Part shown: in pieces, positions 6,548 through 12,476 of the stretch
How the letters are laid out: each line of letters starts with the position of its first letter
How positions within the stretch are numbered: position 1 is the first letter of the stretch
Source of the DNA: CAZDHT01 sp964505325
GTDB taxonomy: Bacteria; Planctomycetota; PUPC01
Length of the DNA: 12,476 nucleotides
Reading direction: 5' to 3'
Assembly: GCA_964505325.1 (NCBI GenBank)
Contig: CAZDHT010000160.1
Location: 1-12,476, forward strand
The notes under the pieces: model-generated
What the model saw: the letters and a program-made list of their open reading frames with translations, nothing else
Database searches by the model: none
Told to the model about the DNA's origin: nothing
Position numbers and translations under genes: made by a program

Positions 6548-6604
6548 CGGCCGCAGCGCACTGCCGAACGAGCGGCATGCGCGCGATACGATTCGTCGAA
6601 CGCG

Positions 6605-7078
6605 TCAGTTCAGCAAGCCCAGACTGACCAGCGCCGCCACCTGGCGTGGCGTCAATCCCTCTGCCAGCTCCTTCTGAGCCTTCTCCAACTCTTCCCTGAC
6701 CTTCGCCAGCGCTTCGCGGTACGGGGTGAGAGCAGCGGTGATCTCTTCGGGCGTGGCCTCCTTGTTCTCGAGGACCTTCCGCAGCTCTGCCAGCTTCTTC
6801 TCCACGTCCGTCTGCTCGCCCGTCGTGGTCCGGCGGCGGAACATCGAGCCGCCTCCCGCTTGGCGAGCGAGGGTCTGGACCTTCTCAACCTTGGGCTTGA
6901 GGTCCTTCCACTGCTCGTCGGTGGCCCCCAGGGCCGTCTTCATTCGCTGCTCCATCTGCTTGCGCCGCTCCGCCGCGTTACGCGGCCGGCGTCTCTCTTG
7001 AGAGCGGGCCTGGCCGGCAACACCCAAGACCATGACCGCCACTGCCAACAACGCACATACAAACTTGCTCCGTGACAT
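6605..7078 (-). CDS. Small secreted helical protein, function unknown
   Basis: A 157-residue protein starting at the ATG (7078-7076), with AAGGAG at 7091-7086, 7 bases before it. Residues 1 to about 26 are a signal peptide (hydrophobic core LLAVAVMVLGVAG, then QARSQ). The rest is charged and probably helical: ERRRPRNAAERRKQMEQRMK at 28-47, a linker with GGGSMFRRR near 75-83, a coiled-coil-like stretch at 91-140 (DVEKKLAELRKVLENKEATP, then REALAKVREELEKAQKELAE), and a C-terminal LTPRQVAALVSLGLLN. The layout recalls Spy/CpxP-type periplasmic proteins, but no diagnostic LTxxQ pair is certain. It lies 113 bases downstream of the PQQ-like gene on the same strand, so the two may be co-transcribed. 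Confidence 0.75.
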   Translation of the reverse strand: MSRSKFVCALLAVAVMVLGVAGQARSQERRRPRNAAERRKQMEQRMKTALGATDEQWKDLKPKVEKVQTLARQAGGGSMFRRRTTTGEQTDVEKKLAELRKVLENKEATPEEITAALTPYREALAKVREELEKAQKELAEGLTPRQVAALVSLGLLN

Positions 7079-7191
7079 GCCAAGGCTCCTTCTTAATGGG
7101 TCCTCTCGGGACCATCCACGCTTCACTGCTGCACAGGCTACCGTTCTATACTCTTGATACTCTTGCCTCCTTGTGAATGGCCGGACGTTTC

Positions 7192-8427
7192 TTACTCCAA
7201 TGTCCACATCGCTACCGAATCCCAGTCCTTCACGAAGACGCTCTTCCCTGCGATCACCGGGTAGGCGTAGGTCGGCGTGTCGGCGACCTTGATCCGCGCC
7301 AGCTCCGCGTACCCTGTGGCGACAGGCTTGAACGCGATCAGTTCGGAGTTGCTGGCCAGCGCCAGCATCACCGGGCCGGCGTCCGCAATGGCACCGAACC
7401 CCCCGCGGCCGCGCGAGGTGGCGTCGGTCCAGAGCGTCTTGCCGGTCTTGGCATCGATGCAGAAAAGGTTGCTGCGGCCGGAGAGGCCGAACAGCAGGCC
7501 GCTCTTGAGCACCGGCGTGTTGAACTGCGTGGTGACCTGTGGGTTGCTCCACAGCTCTTTGGCGGCGAAGCCATCGCCCTGCTTCTCGATCTTCACGGCT
7601 TTGGTGCCGCGGCCGCTTCCGGTGTAGATGACCGTCTGGCCGTCAACGATCGGGGTGGCAGCGTTGTAGGCCCGTCCTCGGGGTATGAACGCGATCTGCC
7701 ACAGGAGCTTTCCATCTGCGACGCCGATGCCCACGACGCTTTTTTCCGTCATGGTCACAATCTGGTTCGTGCCTTCTGCCGTCATCAGGGCGGGCGAGGC
7801 ATACGCCGGGCCTTCGGCGCCCCATCGCCACTTCTCGTCGCCGCGGGCCAGGTCAAACGCGATGATGGCCCCCTTCCCTGCGCCACCGAGATGCGCGATG
7901 GCCATCCCGTCGACGATGATGGGCGACATGCCCGTGAAGAACCTGGGCACCACCTTGGGGAACGGGTCCTTGCGCCACGTGACCTTGCCGGTGGCAGCGT
8001 CCAGGCAGGAGAGCACCCCGGCCACGCCGAGGGTGACGACCTTCCCATCCGCCACGGCGGGCGAGCTTCGCGGCCCCGGGTGCCGGCGGGCCGGTCCGGT
8101 CACCCCCTGCGCGGCGTACTTGTCCTTCCACAGCTCCTTTCCCGTGTCTGCCTCCAGGCACAGGGTAACCTCGTCTGCGCCCTGCCGCGCGAAGACATAC
8201 AGCTTGTCCCCCACCAGAGCAGGCGTCGCATCGCCCGAGCCCACAGTCTTCTTCCACTTCTGCGTCAGCGCCTTCGGCCAGATCTGGGGCGCGGTGAACC
8301 CGGTCACCTTGCCGTCGCGGTTGGCCCCGCGCCACTGAGGCCAGTCCTGAGCAAAGGCCTGACTCGTGCCGATCAGAATCACACAAGCCACCATTCCGCC
8401 AATCCATCGATTCAGGTTCTTCATCAT
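7192..8427 (-). CDS. Secreted PQQ-like beta-propeller protein
   Basis: A 411-residue protein starting MMKNLNRWIG, with a signal peptide ending near AFA (residue 26). WPQWRGANRDG follows at 29-39, a motif common at the start of such proteins in planctomycetes. Five visible blade motifs have the form D-x-x-TG-K-x-x-W: EADTGKELW 92-100, DAATGKVTW 143-151, DLARGDEKW 192-200, GVADGKLLW 235-243 and DAKTGKTLW 325-333. A further blade closes the C-terminus. The spacing fits a six- to eight-bladed propeller. There is no cytochrome c CxxCH and no evidence for an actual PQQ dehydrogenase active site, so it is probably a binding or scaffold protein in the periplasm or on the cell surface. The ribosome binding site is weak (GGAAAG). 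Confidence 0.92.
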   Translation of the reverse strand: MMKNLNRWIGGMVACVILIGTSQAFAQDWPQWRGANRDGKVTGFTAPQIWPKALTQKWKKTVGSGDATPALVGDKLYVFARQGADEVTLCLEADTGKELWKDKYAAQGVTGPARRHPGPRSSPAVADGKVVTLGVAGVLSCLDAATGKVTWRKDPFPKVVPRFFTGMSPIIVDGMAIAHLGGAGKGAIIAFDLARGDEKWRWGAEGPAYASPALMTAEGTNQIVTMTEKSVVGIGVADGKLLWQIAFIPRGRAYNAATPIVDGQTVIYTGSGRGTKAVKIEKQGDGFAAKELWSNPQVTTQFNTPVLKSGLLFGLSGRSNLFCIDAKTGKTLWTDATSRGRGGFGAIADAGPVMLALASNSELIAFKPVATGYAELARIKVADTPTYAYPVIAGKSVFVKDWDSVAMWTLE

Positions 8428-8538
8428 GCCAACTGCTTTCCGGGCGGTGCGGAGATATGTGTTCGGAGACCGTTGCCCCCATCAGCCAGTTCGGTGGCCT
8501 GCGAGCCGGACAGCCACCCCTGATTGAAACCTACGGGT

Positions 8539-8567
8539 AAACTACCTCTACTTGGGGCGGCTGTCAA
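8539..8567 (-). promoter_or_regulatory. Possible promoter of the PQQ-like gene
   Basis: On the minus strand TTGACA (8567-8562) is followed 17 bases later by TAGTTT (8544-8539). The -35 is perfect but the -10 matches only 3 of 6. It would give a leader of about 105 bases before the ATG at 8427. Confidence 0.3.
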
Positions 8568-8870
8568 CATAAAACGCTGCTCTACGTCCACTGCCATGAA
8601 CCCGCACCCGTGCGCGCGGAATATCCACAAAGGTACTCCCAAAGCCCTGCGAGAGGGCGATTCAAGAAGGGCGCCAGGCACGCGATGAACCATCAGCGCC
8701 CGACAGCGCCCTCGGTCAAGGCCCCGGTCCGGCCTTCACCGGCCAAGGCGTCGTGTTTGCAGAGCCAGACCTTCTTCGCGACCCACATCGTCCTGAGGGC
8801 GATTATCCGCGATTATCCGTGTTCATCCCTTCGACTCGCTTGCCTCGATTCGACTCGCTCACTCAGGGCA

Positions 8871-8920
8871 GGCCGTGGCCGGTCCTTCGTGTTCTTCGTG
8901 CCCTTCGTGGTGAGTGGATC
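8871..8920 (+). repeat. 50-bp direct repeat left of hicBA
   Basis: Matches 9511-9560 at 46 of 50 bases in the same orientation. The pair encloses the hicB-hicA operon. A shorter, more diverged relative is at 6400-6443. The core is CCGGTCCTTCGTGTTCTTCG followed by a GTGAGTGGATC end. Confidence 0.75.
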
Positions 8921-8992
8921 AAAGTGGCAAGCAAGGTGTCTCTCACCTTTCGGAGGTGTGACGTGTCGCGGAAGGGATGGTTACGAAGGCCG

Positions 8993-9039
8993 GGCCATTC
9001 CGATCTGCATCAGATGTCAGGGATCGATAGGCTGCGGCA
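8993..9039. repeat. 47-bp direct repeat, copy 2, covering the hicA 3' end
   Basis: This is the intact counterpart of 6228-6274 (45 of 47 identical). It runs from the hicA codon for C53 to 17 bases beyond the hicA stop. Confidence 0.8.
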
Positions 9040-9195
9040 GATCTTCCGGACGAGGCGGTCCGCGATCTCCGCATGTCTGGGGATAGCTTCTGTATGACCC
9101 GTGAGGGGATTGCACCACAAAGAGTGGGAGCGGCCTTCACGCTTCAGGAAGCACCCGTGCTTCCTGAGATGCCTGAGCAGGACGGTACGTTTCAT
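9010..9195 (-). CDS. hicA: HicA family toxin (mRNA interferase)
   Basis: A 61-residue protein that matches the whole HicA family length. It starts MKRTVLLRHLRKHGCFLKRE, then GRSHSLWCNP at 21-30 with the expected catalytic histidine H24, IPRHAEIADRL at 38-48 and the typical C-terminal ICRSLSIPDI. HicA proteins are small double-stranded-RNA-binding-fold ribonucleases that cut mRNA and stop translation. The ATG (9195-9193) overlaps the hicB stop as ATGA, so translation is coupled and the antitoxin is made first. All visible key positions are kept, so the toxin is probably active. Confidence 0.93.
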   Translation of the reverse strand: MKRTVLLRHLRKHGCFLKREGRSHSLWCNPLTGHTEAIPRHAEIADRLVRKICRSLSIPDI

Positions 9196-9407
9196 TTGAC
9201 GGTGATGGTTTCCCGGATGGCTTCGGGAGGCATCCCCTTGAGACCGTCCTCCCGCCGGTCATGAAGAATCAAAGCGATCGCATCGGCCAGGTTCTGACGG
9301 CATTCCTCCTTCGTCTTGCCCTGTCCGTTGGCGCCGGGGACCTCGGGGCAGTAGGCGATGTACCACTCCCCGTCCCGCTCATAAATGGCCGTGAATTGAT
9401 TCTCCAT
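9192..9407 (-). CDS. hicB: Short HicB family antitoxin
   Basis: A 71-residue protein with the HicB partial RNase H-like fold: FTAIYERDGEWYIAYCPEVP at 5-24, GANGQGKTKEECRQNLADAI at 25-44, then ALILHDRRED. The start (9407) is set by AAGGAGGA at 9422-9415, 7 bases upstream. It should bind and neutralise the HicA encoded just downstream. Unlike longer HicB proteins, it has no visible C-terminal helix-turn-helix or ribbon-helix-helix domain, so it may not repress its own promoter directly. Confidence 0.88.
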   Translation of the reverse strand: MENQFTAIYERDGEWYIAYCPEVPGANGQGKTKEECRQNLADAIALILHDRREDGLKGMPPEAIRETITVK

Positions 9408-9429
9408 TCGAGGGTCCTCCTTCCCCCGT

Positions 9430-9459
9430 ATTATCGCGCGGGCTGGTGGTGAATTGCAA
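9430..9459 (-). promoter_or_regulatory. Possible hicBA promoter
   Basis: On the minus strand TTGCAA (9459-9454) and GATAAT (9435-9430) are 18 bases apart. Transcription would start near 9423, just ahead of the AAGGAGGA ribosome binding site, leaving a very short leader. Confidence 0.35.
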
Positions 9460-9510
9460 GGCCGGGCCGTTGGATCGCTTTTGTCGCAGGTGGGACACCA
9501 ATCGGCCCCG

Positions 9511-9560
9511 GGCCGTGGTCGGTCTTTCGTGTTCTTCGTGCGGTTCGTGGTGAGTGGATC
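9511..9560 (+). repeat. 50-bp direct repeat right of hicBA
   Basis: The second copy of the repeat at 8871-8920 (46 of 50 identical, same orientation). With the first copy it brackets about 590 bases that contain hicB, hicA and the hicB promoter. Confidence 0.75.
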
Positions 9561-9681
9561 GGGGCAGGGCTTTCGGGGGCGGGCGCGGGTGTGGTAGAAT
9601 GGCAGGGGTCGGTCGGCCGGCAGGTCGGGTGCGATGTCTCGCCGACGTGTCGCGGCGGCCGGAGCCGGAAGGGACTCTCGC

Positions 9682-10539
9682 GTGACCGCCACCAGACCGC
9701 GCACCGCGTGGATGTTCGTGTTGCCCGCGTGCCTGTTCTACGCGGTGTTTGTGCTGTGGCCGATCGTGCACACCGTGGCGCTGGGCGCGTTCGGTGAGGG
9801 CGCGCCCGCGGGCGGGCATTTTGCGCGCCTGCTCGGCGACGAGCGGTTCTACAAGGCGCTGACCAACAACGGCCTGCTGGTGGTGATGTCGCTGGTGGTC
9901 CAGCTCCCGCTGGCGATGGGGCTGGCGCTGCTGCTCACGGGGAGACTGCCCGGGCGGGGGCTGCTGCGCACGGTGTACTTCGCGCCGATGATCGTGCCCA
10001 CCGCGGCGATCGGGTTCCTGTGGCAATTCATCTACGCGCCGCTCCAACAACACGGGCTGCTGAACGAGCTGCTCGACGCGGTCGGCCTGGGCGCGTTCGA
10101 TTGGCTGGGCAATTCGGGCACGGACATCTTCGCGATTATCGTGACCGTATCGTGGCGGTACATCGGCTTCCACACGGTCATCTTCATGGCCGGGCTCGAA
10201 TCGATTCCGGGCGAGATCTACGAGGCGGCGCGGATCGACGGCGCCTCCGAGTGGCAGGCGTTCCGTGACATCACGCTGCCGATGATGCGGCGGGTCATCG
10301 CCATCTCGGCGACGCTGTCGATCATCGGCTCGCTGAAATATTTCGACATCTTTTTCATTATGTCGCGGGGCGGCGGGACGCAGGGGTCGACCGAGCTGGT
10401 GACGACGTACGTGTATCGCCAGGCGTTCGACGCGGGCCAGCCCGGCTATGCGAGCGCGCTGGCGGTGGCGCTGCTGGTGGTGACCGTCGCGGTGTCGATT
10501 CCGGCGATGCGGCTGTTGCACGGGAGGAGGGAGAGTTGA
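9682..10539 (+). CDS. ABC sugar transporter permease, MalF/UgpA type
   Basis: A 285-residue inner-membrane permease with six predicted membrane segments, including AWMFVLPACLFYAVFVLWPI near the N-terminus, LLVVMSLVVQLPLAMGLALL and the C-terminal ALAVALLVVTVAVSI. The cytoplasmic EAA loop that contacts the ATPase is EIYEAARIDGASEWQAF at about 177-193, followed by RDITLPMM. GTG at 9682 is preferred because GGAAGGGA (9667-9674) lies 7 bases upstream. An ATG at 9634 in the same frame would add 16 R/A/G-rich residues and has no good ribosome binding site. It should form a heterodimer with the next gene product. No substrate-binding protein or ATPase lies in the window, so the substrate is only inferred to be a sugar or sugar derivative. 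Confidence 0.93.
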   Translation: MTATRPRTAWMFVLPACLFYAVFVLWPIVHTVALGAFGEGAPAGGHFARLLGDERFYKALTNNGLLVVMSLVVQLPLAMGLALLLTGRLPGRGLLRTVYFAPMIVPTAAIGFLWQFIYAPLQQHGLLNELLDAVGLGAFDWLGNSGTDIFAIIVTVSWRYIGFHTVIFMAGLESIPGEIYEAARIDGASEWQAFRDITLPMMRRVIAISATLSIIGSLKYFDIFFIMSRGGGTQGSTELVTTYVYRQAFDAGQPGYASALAVALLVVTVAVSIPAMRLLHGRRES

Positions 10540-11357
10540 GCGTACGGACCGCCGTCAGACTGTCGATCGCCGTCGCCCTGGCGGTGCTGTTCGGCTATCC
10601 TCTTCTGTGGATGGGACTTACGAGCCTGAAGACGCAGGCAGAGGTCGAGGCGAGCGGATGGTCGCCGCCGTCCGGATTTCACACCGGCAACTACGAGAAG
10701 GTGTTCCGGTTTGAGGAGGGCGATTTCGCCCGGTACTACCTGAACAGCGCGGCGGCGTGCGGGGCATCGGTCCTGATCGTGTGCCTGGCGGCGTCGGCGG
10801 CGGCCTATGCCTTCGCCCGGATGCGGTTCCGCGGAAAGGAGGCGCTGTTCCTCCTGCTGCTGGGCGGGATGATGATCCCCGTCCACGTGACGCTGGTGCC
10901 GCTGTATACGCTGATGGACTGGCTGGGGCTGCGGGGCACGGTGCCGGCGCTGGTGGGGCCGTATGTCGCGTTCGCGTTGCCCATCTCGGTGTTCATATTG
11001 CGGGCGTTCTTCGAGGCGCTGCCGCGGGACATGGAGGACGCTGCGCGGCTGGACGGGTGCGGGGTGTTTGGCGCGTTCTGGCGGGTGGCGCTGCCGCTGT
11101 CGGCGCCGGCGCTGGCCACCGTGTTCATCCTCAACTTCGTGAACATGTGGAACGAGTTCGCGTTTGCCCTGGTGCTGACCGGCGGCGGGTCGGCCACCCT
11201 GCCGGTGGGCATCTGGCACGTGTCGAGCAACTTCGGCACAGACATCCCCGCCGTCACCGCCGGCCTGACGGTGGGCGTGGTGCCCGGGCTGGTGGTGTAC
11301 TTCGTGGCGCAGCGGCACATCGTGCGCGGGATGACCGCCGGAGCGCTGAGCGGATGA
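10536..11357 (+). CDS. ABC sugar transporter permease, MalG/UgpE type
   Basis: A 273-residue inner-membrane permease with six predicted membrane segments (for example LFLLLLGGMMIPVHVTLVPL and VTAGLTVGVVPGLVVYFVAQ). The EAA loop is MEDAARLDGCGVFGAFWRVA followed by LPL, at about residues 166-188. It starts at a TTG whose last two bases begin the stop of the preceding permease (TTGA, 4-base overlap), with GGGAGGAGGGA at 10522-10532 as a strong ribosome binding site. The two permeases form the membrane channel of one importer. Missing ATPase and binding protein suggest a shared ATPase and a distant binding-protein gene. Confidence 0.93.
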   Translation: MSVRTAVRLSIAVALAVLFGYPLLWMGLTSLKTQAEVEASGWSPPSGFHTGNYEKVFRFEEGDFARYYLNSAAACGASVLIVCLAASAAAYAFARMRFRGKEALFLLLLGGMMIPVHVTLVPLYTLMDWLGLRGTVPALVGPYVAFALPISVFILRAFFEALPRDMEDAARLDGCGVFGAFWRVALPLSAPALATVFILNFVNMWNEFAFALVLTGGGSATLPVGIWHVSSNFGTDIPAVTAGLTVGVVPGLVVYFVAQRHIVRGMTAGALSG

Positions 11358-11947
11358 GGATCATCGGCGGACATCACGGCGGGTTGAAGCTGGCGACGCC
11401 GCGAGGGCGCGAGGTCAGGCCCATCCTCGGCCGGGTCCGCGAGTCGCTGTTCGGCATCCTCCGGGACGAAGTGCCCGGCGCCCGGGTGGCGGACCTGTTT
11501 GCGGGGACGGGGGTGATCGGGCTGGAGGCGCTGAGCCGGGGCGCGGAGTTCTGCACGTTCATCGAGCGCGACCAGACGTGCATCGCGACGATCCGGGAGA
11601 ACATCCGCCGGGCGCGGCTGGAAGCGGCGACCCGCGCCGTCCGGGCGGACGCCTTCCGCGCCGCGGATATGCTCGCCGAGGACGGCCCGTTCGATCTGAT
11701 CTTCATCGATCCGCCGTACCGGCTGCTCCGTGGCCGGCGCAATTTCGAGCGGGTCGAAGGCCTGGTCGCGCGGGCCGGAGAGAACGACCTGCTGGCCGAG
11801 GGCGGCACGGTCGTGCTGCGGTTCCCCGCCGACGTCCGGGTGGCCGGACACGCCGGCCCGCTGACCCAGGTGGACCGGCGGCGCTACGGGGGGATGAAGG
11901 TGGCCCTGTTCCGGAGGCCGCCTTCGCCGCGAGCGGATGTCTTGTGA
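11354..11947 (+). CDS. rsmD: 16S rRNA (guanine(966)-N(2))-methyltransferase RsmD
   Basis: A 197-residue protein of usual RsmD length. It opens MRIIGGHHGGLKLATPRGRE and has RVRESLF at 27-33, the SAM-binding motif DLFAGTGVIGLEALSRGA at 47-64 and the catalytic DPPY at 119-122. RsmD methylates N2 of G966 in 16S rRNA during 30S assembly. The ATG overlaps the stop of the second permease (ATGA). The ribosome binding site is weak (GGAG at 11340-11343, 10 bases away), so expression probably depends on coupling to the transporter genes. A coaD partner, often seen next to rsmD, is not downstream here. Confidence 0.93.
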   Translation: MRIIGGHHGGLKLATPRGREVRPILGRVRESLFGILRDEVPGARVADLFAGTGVIGLEALSRGAEFCTFIERDQTCIATIRENIRRARLEAATRAVRADAFRAADMLAEDGPFDLIFIDPPYRLLRGRRNFERVEGLVARAGENDLLAEGGTVVLRFPADVRVAGHAGPLTQVDRRRYGGMKVALFRRPPSPRADVL

Positions 11948-11956
11948 ATTCCGCAG

Positions 11957-12008
11957 CACCTCAGCCATTTGAAGCGTTGCCACATCATCTCTTCACTTGG
12001 CTGAAGTG
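11957..12008. terminator. Hairpin between convergent rsmD and HEPN-like genes
   Basis: Bases 11957-11973 and 11992-12008 are an inverted repeat (14 of 17 pair) with an 18-base loop. It lies between the rsmD stop and the last codons of the minus-strand gene, a typical place for a shared terminator. AT-rich sequence (ATAATAAATA) follows on the right. The right arm contains CACTTGGCTGAAGTG, whose exact reverse complement is at 6463-6477, so it may instead be a dispersed repeat. Confidence 0.4.
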
Positions 12009-12476
12009 ATAATAAATAGAGGCGGCCTCGATCAGCGAGTATGGCGCACGGTCAAGTTCCGAGATGAAATCCCTATACCGCCTTGCGGCCTCGAAGAATC
12101 CCTCGAACGTACCGATCTCACGATCTCTGTACGCATGAACCGCGTTGCGCCGCTGCTGGACATGCTGGACCCAACTGTCCCACTCGTCACGGCTATCATC
12201 CAGCCAGACGTGCTCTCTGAAGAACTGCCGGAGCTGCTCAAGTGTCAGCTCGTCAGCATTGATGATCTGGCCCCGGCTGTTCCGAACCGGATCGTTCAGG
12301 TACTGGTCGTAGTAGATCGACAGCAGCAGTTTCATCATCCCCTCAACGAGGCAGCCGAGATTGCACCATGCAAGGATCAAACGCCCGTCTTCATCTTGCC
12401 GTGACCCCGGTTCCTCCCAAAGTCTGAGGCAGTGCGATAAAGACACTTGACGGTCGAGACGTGATTGCTCCAAAAG
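11985..12476 (-). CDS. HEPN-like protein with an RX4HXY motif, 5' end outside the window
   Basis: The frame is open to the right edge, so the start is probably beyond the window and at least 162 residues are visible. The protein is mainly helical. A helix with NLGCLVEGMMKLLLSIYY (residues 38-55, counted from the TTG at 12473) is followed by LTLEQLRQFFREHVW and then QQRRNAVHAYRDREIG at 106-121. R108-x4-H113-x-Y115 fits the RX4HXY active-site signature of HEPN ribonucleases such as HepT toxins. It ends FEGFFEAARRYRDFISEL and a short tail. HEPN proteins are commonly RNases in toxin-antitoxin or defence modules. A partner (for example a nucleotidyltransferase) could lie just right of the window but none is seen here. 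Gene reality is secure; the HEPN assignment is moderate. Confidence 0.7.
   Translation of the reverse strand, partial: LLEQSRLDRQVSLSHCLRLWEEPGSRQDEDGRLILAWCNLGCLVEGMMKLLLSIYYDQYLNDPVRNSRGQIINADELTLEQLRQFFREHVWLDDSRDEWDSWVQHVQQRRNAVHAYRDREIGTFEGFFEAARRYRDFISELDRAPYSLIEAASIYYHFSQVKR

Larger units (their letters stand above)
6198..6604. other. Repeat-filled gap between the beta-helix gene and the helical-protein gene
   Basis: No complete gene. In order it holds: a hicA 3' fragment within a 47-bp direct repeat (6228-6274); a 107-bp inverted-repeat block (6278-6384) with a GC hairpin inside; one copy of the TTCGTGGTGAGTGGATC repeat (6400-6443); a short repeat shared with 11949-12008 (6455-6477); and a hairpin (6502-6547). 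The stretch looks like a landing site for small mobile sequences. Confidence 0.6.
8428..9009. other. Non-coding stretch upstream of the PQQ-like gene and downstream of hicA
   Basis: No credible gene was found. It holds a possible leftward promoter (8539-8567), a tandem GATTATCCG pair at 8801-8819, a twice-repeated GACTCGCT word (about 8833 and 8851), one copy of the 50-bp direct repeat (8871-8920) and the start of the 47-bp hicA-end repeat (8993). Confidence 0.5.

Noticed and set aside
7192..8427. A true PQQ-dependent alcohol or glucose dehydrogenase
   Set aside because: The protein is shorter than those enzymes (411 residues) and shows no CxxCH haem site or dehydrogenase active-site signature; only the propeller motifs are evident.
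7177..8523. A 448-residue open frame on the plus strand
   Set aside because: It is antisense to the PQQ-like gene, whose signal peptide and blade motifs are clear; the plus-strand product has no recognisable domain.
9595..9600. TAGAAT as the -10 of a permease promoter
   Set aside because: No acceptable -35 lies 16-18 bases upstream, so it is left out of the feature list.
9379..10521. A 380-residue minus-strand frame, and a similar one at 10805-11983
   Set aside because: Both are rich in R, H, Q, P and overlap well-supported permease and rsmD genes in antisense.

Overview
The window looks like an accessory-rich stretch of chromosome from a GC-rich bacterium, probably a planctomycete or a relative in the PVC group. 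This is inferred from three things: a secreted PQQ-type beta-propeller with an N-terminal WPQWRG-NRDG motif, a secreted pectate-lyase-like beta-helix protein, and many short dispersed inverted and direct repeats in the gaps. No rRNA, tRNA or CRISPR array was seen. The assignment is not proven by anything in the window.

Layout: 1-1065 has no credible gene. It carries a consensus-like leftward sigma70 promoter, a 112-bp foldback element and a 189-bp element with 17-bp terminal inverted repeats. 1066-3181 is a tight two-gene unit with lower G+C than its neighbours: a GNAT-ASCH fusion overlapping a double-domain dCTP deaminase. 3182-4235 is about 1 kb of repeats. It includes a second element bounded by nearly the same terminal inverted repeats, and two 62-bp tandem units that each hold a perfect 22-bp palindrome. 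4236-6197 encodes a secreted beta-helix protein behind a good promoter and ribosome binding site. 6198-6604 is repeats plus a fragment of a hicA gene.

On the minus strand, 8427-6605 holds a PQQ-like beta-propeller gene followed by a small secreted helical protein. 9407-9010 is a hicB-hicA toxin-antitoxin pair between two 50-bp direct repeats. On the plus strand, 9682-11947 is a translationally coupled run of two sugar-type ABC permeases and rsmD, each junction overlapping by 4 bases. The right edge (minus strand, 11985 to the window end) is an incomplete gene with a HEPN-type RX4HXY motif.

The beta-helix protein, the beta-propeller and the sugar-type permeases fit a polysaccharide-degrading, sugar-importing lifestyle, but no substrate can be named. 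The GNAT-ASCH/dCTP deaminase pair, the HicBA pair and the HEPN-like protein are the accessory, possibly stress- or defence-related parts. The GNAT-ASCH/deaminase pair is the most promising candidate for an uncharacterised two-gene system, though its function is inference only.
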